64,000 nt of DNA, taken from positions 1 to 64,000 of the forward strand of contig NZ_CABVMM010000004.1 in NCBI RefSeq assembly GCF_902499555.1, in the 5' to 3' direction. Position 1 is the stretch's first letter. The number at the start of each line of letters is the position of its first letter. The stretch is from Mesonia oceanica (GTDB lineage Bacteria; Bacteroidota; Bacteroidia; Flavobacteriales; Flavobacteriaceae). The notes under the pieces were generated by a model, which saw nothing but the letters and a program-made list of their open reading frames with translations, was not told the origin of the DNA and did not search any database. The translations under genes and the position numbers were made by a program. Below, in pieces: positions 14,683 through 23,391 of this stretch.

Positions 14683-15684
14683 ATGTGGTTTGAAGAATTA
14701 ACAGGCTTTCAAGAAAAGTCACCAGCAAACGTAAGAAGCAATATTGAGATTAAAGGCAATCAACTTCTTTCCCTCGTAAATTCCCAAAAATATGTATTTG
14801 GCAAGCTAGAAATACCCACTTTGAGTCAATTAAAAGAAAGGAGCTCAACAATTGAAAACTATATAGGAAAAATTCGAATAGAAGAAATTGTAGCAGATGC
14901 GCAAAAGTTACATGGCCAAGTTGAAAATAAAAATGCTCTATTTCAAGTGGCTTCTCAATTCAATTTACTTGAAATGACTAACCCAACTATTACTCCAGAA
15001 CAAGGAATAGATCAATATGAATTTGATTATACGCAAGGACCAGTTTGTGCAATTGCGTGTGGAGCAGGAACTATTTACCGAAATTATTTCGTTGAAGTAA
15101 ATAATCAAATAGGACAAACAGAAAACAATCAAATAGACTGTTTAGACTTGATTGGAAAAGAGTTCGATAATGAGAATTTGAATCTTTGGAAAATGCAAAA
15201 TGGATATGCTTTAGTTAACCAAAACGGTCTTTTAGCTATCAATAGAAAAATTGCCCAACTAACTGAAATAGAAAGAGAAAATCTAAAAGCAAAACTTAAA
15301 ACCGGTATCCAATGGAATACGGAAGTAACTAAATCAAAAACAAAACATACAGTTTCTCAAATTTACTGCTCTGCTCTTCCTGTTGCCTATAGTCATGTAG
15401 AGCCCATTTATTGGGAATATTTTGCAAGGTTAATCCTAGAAGCTACTTATGAATCTACTCTGCATGCTGGATTATTAAATATGAAAAATAGTGGTTCTAA
15501 CTTAGTATATCTAACTTTAGTAGGTGGAGGTGCTTTTGGTAATGAAGAGTATTGGATTTTAGAAGCTATACAAAAAGCCATAAGAAAGTTTAAAAATATC
15601 CCTTTAGATATTAAAATTGTAAGTTATGGTAGTTCAAACCCTAACTTAATTCAGTGCATTGAAGAGATAAAAAACTCTATATAA
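14683..15684 (+). CDS. Macrodomain-like protein, uncharacterised
   Basis: 333 residues from ATG 14683. After about 110 helical residues comes GPVCAIACGAGTIYRNYF, an alanine/glycine-rich strand-loop. The last 70 residues follow the strand-helix-strand-helix order of a macrodomain: VYLTLVGGGAFGNEEYWIL, EAIQKAIRKF, LDIKIVSYGSS, NPNLIQCIEEI. SQIYCSALPVAYSHVE could be another core strand. Macrodomains bind or remove ADP-ribose. Whether this one binds ADP-ribose is inference. It has no partner gene such as a DarT-type toxin nearby. Confidence 0.5.
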   Translation: MWFEELTGFQEKSPANVRSNIEIKGNQLLSLVNSQKYVFGKLEIPTLSQLKERSSTIENYIGKIRIEEIVADAQKLHGQVENKNALFQVASQFNLLEMTNPTITPEQGIDQYEFDYTQGPVCAIACGAGTIYRNYFVEVNNQIGQTENNQIDCLDLIGKEFDNENLNLWKMQNGYALVNQNGLLAINRKIAQLTEIERENLKAKLKTGIQWNTEVTKSKTKHTVSQIYCSALPVAYSHVEPIYWEYFARLILEATYESTLHAGLLNMKNSGSNLVYLTLVGGGAFGNEEYWILEAIQKAIRKFKNIPLDIKIVSYGSSNPNLIQCIEEIKNSI

Positions 15685-15738
15685 AAATAATAAGCTTTTT
15701 TCCTGTAAAACTGATTTAAAGAATCTGCTTCATAGCTT

Positions 15739-15775
15739 AAAAAAAAGCCCCCTTAAAAATTTAAGAGGACTTTTA
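15739..15775 (-). terminator. Terminator of the pectinesterase gene
   Basis: On the - strand GTCCTCTTAAA, a short AT loop and TTTAAGGGGGC form an 11-bp stem with G-U pairs, followed by eight T. It lies about 25 bp after the pectinesterase stop. Confidence 0.7.
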
Positions 15776-15799
15776 AAAGAAAGTATAGTGGTTGGTTAA

Positions 15800-18700
15800 T
15801 TAATAAGTCAATACTTTTACAACTTTTGCACCTTTGCTATTTTCTGCAGTAATGATCCACATCCCGGTAGCAAAAGAGAGTTGCTTTTCACTGTTAATTT
15901 TAAAGTTCTTTACTAAAGCTCCGCGCATATTATAAATTTTAATGTTCGTTTCTTCTTGAACATTTCTAATTAAAATCTGATCTTTAAAAGCCAATACTTC
16001 TACTCCAATCGTTGTTTCTTGGAATGTTGGCGTATCAAGCATGATTTCTGAGAGCGGATCCCAATCATCATCTCCTTTTGTAAAATTAAATGTGGTGATC
16101 TCTGTATTTCCTTCATCTACATAAGGAGTGTTCAATAAGGTTGACCAAACTGCCCGGTTACTAGAATTATCTTCTCCGGATAGTTCATTAGTACCATATT
16201 CATACATCAAATTAGATTCACCCCCAAGAGAGTTATTCCACCCTTCTGCTACAATCAAGGATTCCCCTTCATTTCCGGGATAATCTGATGTCTCTATCGT
16301 GGTATTATAAAAAACCACTTCACTGGTATTAGGATACCAAGGTCTACCAAAATAACCTGGTTTTGCGCTATATGCTGAGGCTGTTTCTACTCCTGGAATG
16401 GTCGAATTAATTTTACAATCATACATCAACATTCCACGTCCATTATTTTCATGAGCAGCAGTAAGATAAGCTTTGTCAGCATTTACGTCACTAACATTCA
16501 TCGTTAATTCTGTTTGATAGAAAACCGCAGTCATTCCTCCAAAAATATAATCTACCGCTCCCCAAACCGATCCTTTATAAATAAGAACTCGGCTTCCTTT
16601 TCCTCCATAAAAAGCATCTTGACGGCCAATAATTTTACATTGGTTCAATATCGCTTTATCTGCACTTTCTGCCAAAGCTATTGCCGCAGCACGCTCTACT
16701 AAACTTCTGTCCTGTACACTAGTATTCCCATAATCTGTGGGTCGCTCACCGGGGCTTCCGTTATCCCAGCCAATAACCATATCGTTAGCTTCTTTTTGAG
16801 AAATATATTGATTGAAAGAATTTTCAAAAACAATATGTTCTGCTTCAAAACCTTCTGCATACACTACTACTGTCGCATTCCAATAAGATCCATTGGTAGT
16901 TCCTGATCCTGTATTTTCTGTTGATAATTCTCCATTTTCCATATTTACATCAAGTGTTTGGGCATCCCATTTTTGATGGCTTCCCATACTGTAGTAATTA
17001 TACCCCGTACCATAATACGAAGTTATTCTCACTGCATTTGAACTAATATCTACACCTTCATTCAGTATAGCTGTATCTGGAGTGTTAGAAGCATTCTTTA
17101 AAGTTACATTAGGCTCATTAATGGTAAGCATTTCTTCATAATTCCCTGGATCTATGATAATGGTGACACGCTCATTTTCAGGACGTATCATTTGCCCAAC
17201 CGCATCTAAAGCTTGATTGATGGTTTGATATTCTTTATCTGTTCCCACTGTAATCTCTGAAGCATAAGGAATAGAAGGTTGTGATAAAATCTCTGTAAAA
17301 TAAGTAGTTGCAGAAGCATTTACAGTAATGTAACCTTCAGAAGTGCCCTCATAAATATACGTGTACGTTTCTAACATACTTGTGGTTCCACTATTACTTA
17401 TTACAGAATCACCGCCTTCTACTGTAAAATCTGCAGCATAGTAATAGGTAAGTATCACTTTCTCTTGTGGCTGTACAGGAATTTGTATACTTGCCTCTGA
17501 ACCTACGGATAAATGCCCACTATTTACATCATTATAAATAGAACCCTGTAAGACAAGTCCTTTGTAATATTCCGTAGCATTCGTGATTTCAGTATCGTCA
17601 AAAGACCAAACATGAACAGGCTCAAAAGATAACATTCTATTTAAACCTTCCCCGTTGACCATAAAATAAGCAGTTGGCGCCAATTCCACTGGGTATTGCT
17701 CTATTCCTGTATAGGAAACAGAATAAGTTCCATCTCTCACTTCAATAGTCTCCTCCATCCCAAAAGTATATGCATAACCTTCTTCATGAATATTGGTAAA
17801 AGTAAGTTGTAAACCACTTTCTTCGGAAGCAGATAAACCTTCTGTAGTTACATTAATGGTATAAACAGGTTTTGGTTCAAATGACAAATCTTGTGTAATA
17901 TCTGCACTTGCCGGACCAATTGCTATTGGGGAGACTTGGTAATCGTTTACTCCTTCCGCTACAACAGTATAACTTACACCGGCTTCTAAATTAGCAGTAT
18001 AAGATTCATTAGATTCATCTATAACAATAGTAGGAAGATAACCTGTACCTTCATTCGCGTTAGGAACAAAATATAAATTCAAATTTGTTATTTCAGAAGG
18101 TAAACCAGTGATGTTTCCACTCACTTCGAATAAATTAAGTGCTTCTATGCTTATGTCATGAGATAAGTTTTCTGTGCCTACGCTTAGTTCATCTCCAGCT
18201 GTAATAATAAATTCTTCCGCCTCTTGTAAACTTAACATATACGAATTATTCATTGGTAACTCTATACTGTATGTATTGTCTGGTTGAACTTCTGCTGTGA
18301 ACATATTTCCCCCGTCATTCGTAAAAACTACCGAATACCCTGAAGGAATAGCAGGAGCTAAAGTTACATCTACTGTCCCTGAAACCGTTACATATTGTGC
18401 TGTTTGTCTATAAATTCTATAATAACTTGGTTTATCTGAACTATCGTAAATATGATAAGTTCCCGCACTATTCGCTACAAATTGATACTCAGCAGGCTCA
18501 TTGGTAGTGGCTACCGTGTTGGTTTGAACACTAGGATCATCTGCATATTCAAAATGAAGTGTTCCGTTTCCATTTTGTGAATTCACAACTAACTGTACAA
18601 TATCGTTATCGTTAAGTTCTAAAGAAATATACCTAGCTACAGCTCCTGAAGCATTTACATATAATCTACCTTGATAATCAGAACTTCCTACGTTACCATC

Positions 18701-19378
18701 AAATCGCGTTAGGTTGGTATTGGTTGTTCTTAACCTATCATTTCCGCCACCTATCCAAGAAAGATCTCCAACCGTAAAATCAGGTAAGGTATTACCGTCG
18801 CTACCCGGAGTAATAGAGCCGTCATACCATGAATTTACCACAGTTTCCGTGAGCTGGTTATCATATACAATATTACTTAATTGTTGTGCTCCAAAATCCC
18901 ACACATCTATTAAATCATCAGCGCCCGATGAACTTTCTTCAGTAGTTACCGTTAATTCGGGAAGATATAAATCTGTACCCGGTTCTATTAATTCAAACGT
19001 AAGCACCGTTGGCCCACCGGTATATGAAAATTCAAAAGTATCTACTAAATCGTTTTCGACTGTAGTTGAAAGCGTTCCTAAATCTTCATTAGTTGACGTA
19101 TAAGCATGCATATCTAAAGAAGAATATTGAGAACCTAAAAATGTTACCGTAGAACTTCCTGTTACTATTATAGTAATTGAGGAATCATCCTTCATGTTGA
19201 GCCCATAATTAGCACTATGATAATTATAGTCTCCAGTTAAATTGAGTAAACCATCATCACTTCCCCCATTACTTATAATCTCACCATCAGTAAAATTATA
19301 AACAGTTGTTGTTTGTGCATTAATTAATGAAATGCTGAGTAGCATAAACACATTAATTAAATAGTAAATTTTTTTCAT
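15800..19378 (-). CDS. Secreted pectinesterase (CE8) with T9SS type A sorting tail
   Basis: 1192 residues. A signal peptide (MKKIYYLINVFMLLSISLINA) leads into about 750 residues of beta-rich, carbohydrate-binding-like modules, including a repeated region with DVWDFGAQQLSNIVYDNQ. A right-handed beta-helix pectin methylesterase domain follows at about 770-1090. Catalytic motifs are GRQDAFYGG (Asp), GAVDYIFGGM (Asp nucleophile) and YFGRPW (Arg). The last 75 residues (LAFKDQILIRNV, KIYNMRGALVKNF, TGMWIITAEN) are a Por-type sorting domain, so the enzyme is exported by the type IX system. It demethylates pectin. No pectate lyase or SusCD pair lies beside it. Confidence 0.88.
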   Translation of the reverse strand: MKKIYYLINVFMLLSISLINAQTTTVYNFTDGEIISNGGSDDGLLNLTGDYNYHSANYGLNMKDDSSITIIVTGSSTVTFLGSQYSSLDMHAYTSTNEDLGTLSTTVENDLVDTFEFSYTGGPTVLTFELIEPGTDLYLPELTVTTEESSSGADDLIDVWDFGAQQLSNIVYDNQLTETVVNSWYDGSITPGSDGNTLPDFTVGDLSWIGGGNDRLRTTNTNLTRFDGNVGSSDYQGRLYVNASGAVARYISLELNDNDIVQLVVNSQNGNGTLHFEYADDPSVQTNTVATTNEPAEYQFVANSAGTYHIYDSSDKPSYYRIYRQTAQYVTVSGTVDVTLAPAIPSGYSVVFTNDGGNMFTAEVQPDNTYSIELPMNNSYMLSLQEAEEFIITAGDELSVGTENLSHDISIEALNLFEVSGNITGLPSEITNLNLYFVPNANEGTGYLPTIVIDESNESYTANLEAGVSYTVVAEGVNDYQVSPIAIGPASADITQDLSFEPKPVYTINVTTEGLSASEESGLQLTFTNIHEEGYAYTFGMEETIEVRDGTYSVSYTGIEQYPVELAPTAYFMVNGEGLNRMLSFEPVHVWSFDDTEITNATEYYKGLVLQGSIYNDVNSGHLSVGSEASIQIPVQPQEKVILTYYYAADFTVEGGDSVISNSGTTSMLETYTYIYEGTSEGYITVNASATTYFTEILSQPSIPYASEITVGTDKEYQTINQALDAVGQMIRPENERVTIIIDPGNYEEMLTINEPNVTLKNASNTPDTAILNEGVDISSNAVRITSYYGTGYNYYSMGSHQKWDAQTLDVNMENGELSTENTGSGTTNGSYWNATVVVYAEGFEAEHIVFENSFNQYISQKEANDMVIGWDNGSPGERPTDYGNTSVQDRSLVERAAAIALAESADKAILNQCKIIGRQDAFYGGKGSRVLIYKGSVWGAVDYIFGGMTAVFYQTELTMNVSDVNADKAYLTAAHENNGRGMLMYDCKINSTIPGVETASAYSAKPGYFGRPWYPNTSEVVFYNTTIETSDYPGNEGESLIVAEGWNNSLGGESNLMYEYGTNELSGEDNSSNRAVWSTLLNTPYVDEGNTEITTFNFTKGDDDWDPLSEIMLDTPTFQETTIGVEVLAFKDQILIRNVQEETNIKIYNMRGALVKNFKINSEKQLSFATGMWIITAENSKGAKVVKVLTY

Positions 19379-19767
19379 TGAGAATAAATTTTTTAAAATA
19401 CAATATTCATTTATGCAATCGATTACATTTACGAATGTATATATTTAACATATAAACTCCTAATATTTTATTAAATTTTCAGTTTAAGTGTCAAAAAATA
19501 CAGATTTAATAACATTATTAAGCACGCTCGATTGATTTCGTACTTTAAAATTCAATCGATTTACGATTAACTTATTCTTATTGGAAAGAAATAATGAATC
19601 GGGATTTTATGGAGAAGGTTTTAATATTTTTATTAAAAAATAGAAAACTCAAACCTCATCAACATTCTTACCTAGCTTTTTCTGAATAGTTAATTTTACC
19701 AAACCTTTAAGATGGCTGCTTTCTTAATTTCAAGACTTTGAGTAACTTCGCAATCTTGCAAAAAATT
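19379..19767. other. Divergent regulatory gap between pectinesterase and uvrA
   Basis: About 390 bp of AT-rich sequence with no reading frame of note. TAACTTCG at 19743-19750 fits a Bacteroidota -7 element for uvrA; no good -33 TTG is seen. This placement, 18 bp ahead of ATG 19768, argues against the upstream TTG start. Nothing else is recognised. Confidence 0.45.
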
Positions 19768-22599
19768 ATGGCAAATTTCGACGAAAACATAGAAGTTCAG
19801 GGAGCACGGGTACACAACCTAAAAGATATAGATGTTACCATCCCCAGAGAAAAATTAGTAGTGATTACGGGACTTTCGGGTTCTGGGAAATCCTCTTTAG
19901 CATTTGATACGATTTATGCAGAAGGACAACGCCGTTATATCGAAACTTTTTCTGCCTATGCCCGACAATTCTTAGGTGGCTTGGAGCGTCCCGATGTAGA
20001 TAAAATTGATGGACTATCACCGGTAATTGCCATTGAACAAAAAACCACCAGTAAAAGTCCGCGAAGTACGGTGGGTACTATTACTGAAGTTTACGATTTT
20101 CTCCGTCTTTTATTTGCACGTGCCAGCGATGCCTTTAGTTACAAGACAGGCGAAAAAATGGTAAGTTATAGCGATGAGCAAATTAAAGACCTTATTAAAA
20201 AGGAATTTAATGGCAAACGCATCAATATTCTTTCTCCTGTTATTCGGTCTCGAAAAGGACATTACCGTGAGTTATTTGAACAAATCGCCAAACAGGGTTT
20301 TTTAAAAGTAAGAACCGATGGTGAAGTGCGCGATATTGAAAAAGGAATGAAACTCGATCGCTACAAAACCCACGATATTGAAATTGTAATCGATCGGATG
20401 AAAGTGAGCGATGATGAAAAAATAGACAAGCGACTTTCACAAAGCATCAATACCGCCATGAATCAAGGTGATAATGTATTGATGATCCTCGATCAAGATT
20501 CAGATGAAATTAGATATTTCAGTAGAAACTTGATGTGCCCCACCAGCGGGATTTCTTACCCTAACCCTGAACCCAATAACTTTTCCTTCAACTCGCCAAA
20601 AGGAGCTTGCCCTGAATGTAATGGGATTGGAACTTTATATGAAGTAAACCTTCAAAAAATAATTCCTGACGATTCTAAATCCATAAAAAACGGAGGATTA
20701 GACCCTCATGGCAATCAAAAGAAAAACTGGGCCTTCAAGCAAATGGAATTGATTGCGCAGCGTTTCAACTTTAAACTTTCAGATCCTATAAAAGATATTC
20801 CGAAGGAAGGATTAGAAATGATCCTACACGGCGGAAAAGAAAAATTCAATCTGGAATCTAAAGAATTAGGTGTAACCCGTTCTTATAAAATAGATTTTGA
20901 AGGGGTAGCCACTTTTATTAAAAATACTTACGAGAATAACGATTCTACTTCCCTTAGACGTTGGGCAAAAGCCTATATGGATAAAGTTGAATGCCCAACT
21001 TGCAACGGTACCCGATTGCAAAAAGAATCGCTTTACTTTAAAGTAAACGAACAAAATATTGCTGAATTAGCTGAAAAAGATATTCTGGAACTTGCCGATT
21101 GGTTTAAAAACCTTCCGAAGAAACTCAGCAAAAATCAATGGAAAATCGCCGAAGAAATCGTCAAAGAAATCACCACGCGATTACAATTTCTAGTTGATGT
21201 TGGGTTAACCTACTTATCCCTTAATCGTGGTTCTAAATCACTTTCAGGTGGAGAAGCGCAACGTATTCGATTAGCTACACAAATTGGCTCTCAATTAGTG
21301 GGTGTGCTTTATATTTTAGATGAACCAAGTATTGGTTTGCACCAGCGAGATAATGAAAAACTGATTAATTCCTTAGAATCCTTACGCGATGTTGGGAATT
21401 CAGTGATTGTGGTTGAACACGATAAAGACATGATTGAGCGTGCCGACCATGTGATCGATATCGGTCCGTTTGCCGGAAAACACGGAGGTGAAATTATCAG
21501 TCAAGGAACACCAGAAGAAATAAAAAAACACGATACCCTAACAGCTTCTTACTTAAATGGGAAAAAAGAAATTAAAGTTCCCGAAGAAAGACGTGAAGGC
21601 AATGGAAAATTTATAGAGCTAAAAGGTGCTACGGGAAATAACCTGAAGAATGTTTCAGTTAAATTTCCATTGGGAAAAATGATTTTGGTAACCGGAGTAT
21701 CAGGAAGTGGAAAATCTACGTTGATTAATGAGACCCTCTACCCGATTATGAACGCTCATTATTTTAATGGGGTCAAAGAGGCAATGCCTTATAAAAGCAT
21801 CAAAGGTTTAGACAATTGCGATAAAGTAATCGACATCAACCAATCACCTATTGGTAGGACTCCGCGTTCTAACCCGGCAACATATACCGGTGTTTTTTCT
21901 GAAATAAGAAGCTTGTTTGCAAAAACGCCGGAAGCACTCATAAGAGGCTATAAACCGGGAAGGTTCAGTTTTAATGTAAAAGGAGGAAGATGTGAAACTT
22001 GTAAAGGCGGTGGACTCCGAGTGATTGAAATGAACTTCTTACCAGATGTTTATGTAGAATGTGAAACCTGCCAAGGGAAACGCTTTAACCGCGAAACCTT
22101 AGAAATTAGATACAAAGGAAAATCGATTAGTGATGTGTTGGAAATGACCATTAATGAAGCAACCGATTTTTTTGAACCAATCCCTAAAATATATCGTAAG
22201 TTAAAAACCATTCAAGATGTTGGTTTAGGCTATATTACCTTAGGGCAACAAAGTACAACCCTTTCTGGTGGGGAAGCACAACGAATTAAATTAGCAACCG
22301 AACTTTCTAAACGCGATACCGGAAATACGTTCTATATTTTAGATGAACCTACCACCGGACTTCATTTTGAAGATATTCGCGTATTGATGGAGGTGTTGAA
22401 TAAATTAACCAACAAAGGAAATACCGTTTTAATTATTGAACATAATTTAGATGTAATTAAACTCGCCGACCATATTATAGATATAGGTTACGAAGGTGGA
22501 AAAAACGGAGGAAAAGTAATTACCAAAGGCACTCCGGAAGAAGTTGCCAAACACAAAAAGAGTTATACGGCTAAATTCTTAAGAAAAGAACTAAATTAG
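19768..22599 (+). CDS. uvrA: UvrA, excinuclease ABC subunit A
   Basis: About 943 residues from ATG 19768. It contains two ABC ATPase modules: Walker [10 protein letters not shown] (about 35-43) and GVSGSGKST, and signatures [12 protein letters not shown] and [12 protein letters not shown]. It is the DNA-damage recognition subunit of nucleotide excision repair and acts as a dimer with UvrB. The C-terminal zinc finger is complete (CETC...CETC). The N-terminal one reads CPTS...CPEC, so one of the four usual cysteines is a serine. The LOG-family gene follows 21 bp downstream, probably in the same transcript. Confidence 0.95.
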   Translation: MANFDENIEVQGARVHNLKDIDVTIPREKLVVITGLSGSGKSSLAFDTIYAEGQRRYIETFSAYARQFLGGLERPDVDKIDGLSPVIAIEQKTTSKSPRSTVGTITEVYDFLRLLFARASDAFSYKTGEKMVSYSDEQIKDLIKKEFNGKRINILSPVIRSRKGHYRELFEQIAKQGFLKVRTDGEVRDIEKGMKLDRYKTHDIEIVIDRMKVSDDEKIDKRLSQSINTAMNQGDNVLMILDQDSDEIRYFSRNLMCPTSGISYPNPEPNNFSFNSPKGACPECNGIGTLYEVNLQKIIPDDSKSIKNGGLDPHGNQKKNWAFKQMELIAQRFNFKLSDPIKDIPKEGLEMILHGGKEKFNLESKELGVTRSYKIDFEGVATFIKNTYENNDSTSLRRWAKAYMDKVECPTCNGTRLQKESLYFKVNEQNIAELAEKDILELADWFKNLPKKLSKNQWKIAEEIVKEITTRLQFLVDVGLTYLSLNRGSKSLSGGEAQRIRLATQIGSQLVGVLYILDEPSIGLHQRDNEKLINSLESLRDVGNSVIVVEHDKDMIERADHVIDIGPFAGKHGGEIISQGTPEEIKKHDTLTASYLNGKKEIKVPEERREGNGKFIELKGATGNNLKNVSVKFPLGKMILVTGVSGSGKSTLINETLYPIMNAHYFNGVKEAMPYKSIKGLDNCDKVIDINQSPIGRTPRSNPATYTGVFSEIRSLFAKTPEALIRGYKPGRFSFNVKGGRCETCKGGGLRVIEMNFLPDVYVECETCQGKRFNRETLEIRYKGKSISDVLEMTINEATDFFEPIPKIYRKLKTIQDVGLGYITLGQQSTTLSGGEAQRIKLATELSKRDTGNTFYILDEPTTGLHFEDIRVLMEVLNKLTNKGNTVLIIEHNLDVIKLADHIIDIGYEGGKNGGKVITKGTPEEVAKHKKSYTAKFLRKELN

Positions 22600-22620
22600 C
22601 CGCCCTAAAAAATAAGAAAA

Positions 22621-23316
22621 ATGAGTACATTAAGAAATACCAATCATAAAAGCTGGAACGAAATAAAAATAAACGATAGTTGGGCACTGTTTAAAATCAT
22701 GAGCGAATTTGTTCATGGTTATGAACGAATGAGTGAAATAGGCCCTTGTGTTTCTATCTTTGGTTCAGCTAGAACAAATCCCGAACATAAATATTACAAA
22801 TTAGCCACAGAAGTTGCTGAAAAAATTGTAGAACACGGTTATGGAGTAATTACCGGCGGTGGACCAGGAATTATGGAAGCCGGTAACAAAGGTGCGCACT
22901 TGGCCGGAGGTACCTCGGTAGGTTTGAACATTGATTTGCCTTTTGAGCAACACGATAATCCGTATATCGATAAAGATAAGAGTTTAGATTTTGACTATTT
23001 CTTTGTCCGTAAAGTGATGTTTGTAAAATACTCCCAAGGTTTTGTAGTAATGCCGGGTGGTTTTGGAACTTTAGACGAGTTATTTGAAGCCATTACTTTA
23101 ATACAAACCCATAAAATAGATAAATTCCCTATTATTTTAGTTGGGCACGAATTTTGGGACGGATTATTAGCGTGGGTAAAAACCACTTTGCTAGATAACT
23201 TTAAAAATATTAGTGCCGGCGATATAGATTTGGTTCAGGTAGTTGATTCTGCAGATGAAGTAATTGATATTCTCAATAAATTCTATAACCAATACAATTT
23301 AAGTCCGAATTTCTAA
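22621..23316 (+). CDS. LOG-family nucleotide phosphoribohydrolase-like protein
   Basis: 231 residues of the lysine-decarboxylase-like/LOG fold (TIGR00730 type). Motifs are SIFGSARTNPEHKYY, ITGGGPGIMEAGNKGAH and the catalytic PGGFGTLDELFEA. LOG enzymes release the base from N6-modified or ordinary nucleoside 5'-monophosphates. In bacteria outside plant pathogens the role is probably purine nucleotide turnover. The gene lies 21 bp behind uvrA in the same direction. The exact substrate cannot be read from sequence. Confidence 0.85.
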   Translation: MSTLRNTNHKSWNEIKINDSWALFKIMSEFVHGYERMSEIGPCVSIFGSARTNPEHKYYKLATEVAEKIVEHGYGVITGGGPGIMEAGNKGAHLAGGTSVGLNIDLPFEQHDNPYIDKDKSLDFDYFFVRKVMFVKYSQGFVVMPGGFGTLDELFEAITLIQTHKIDKFPIILVGHEFWDGLLAWVKTTLLDNFKNISAGDIDLVQVVDSADEVIDILNKFYNQYNLSPNF

Positions 23317-23391
23317 TTTTATATAATAGTTTTAATTAAATACGTTATCATAATAATACTCATTTCTATTTTGTAAAATCCTATTGGTGCA

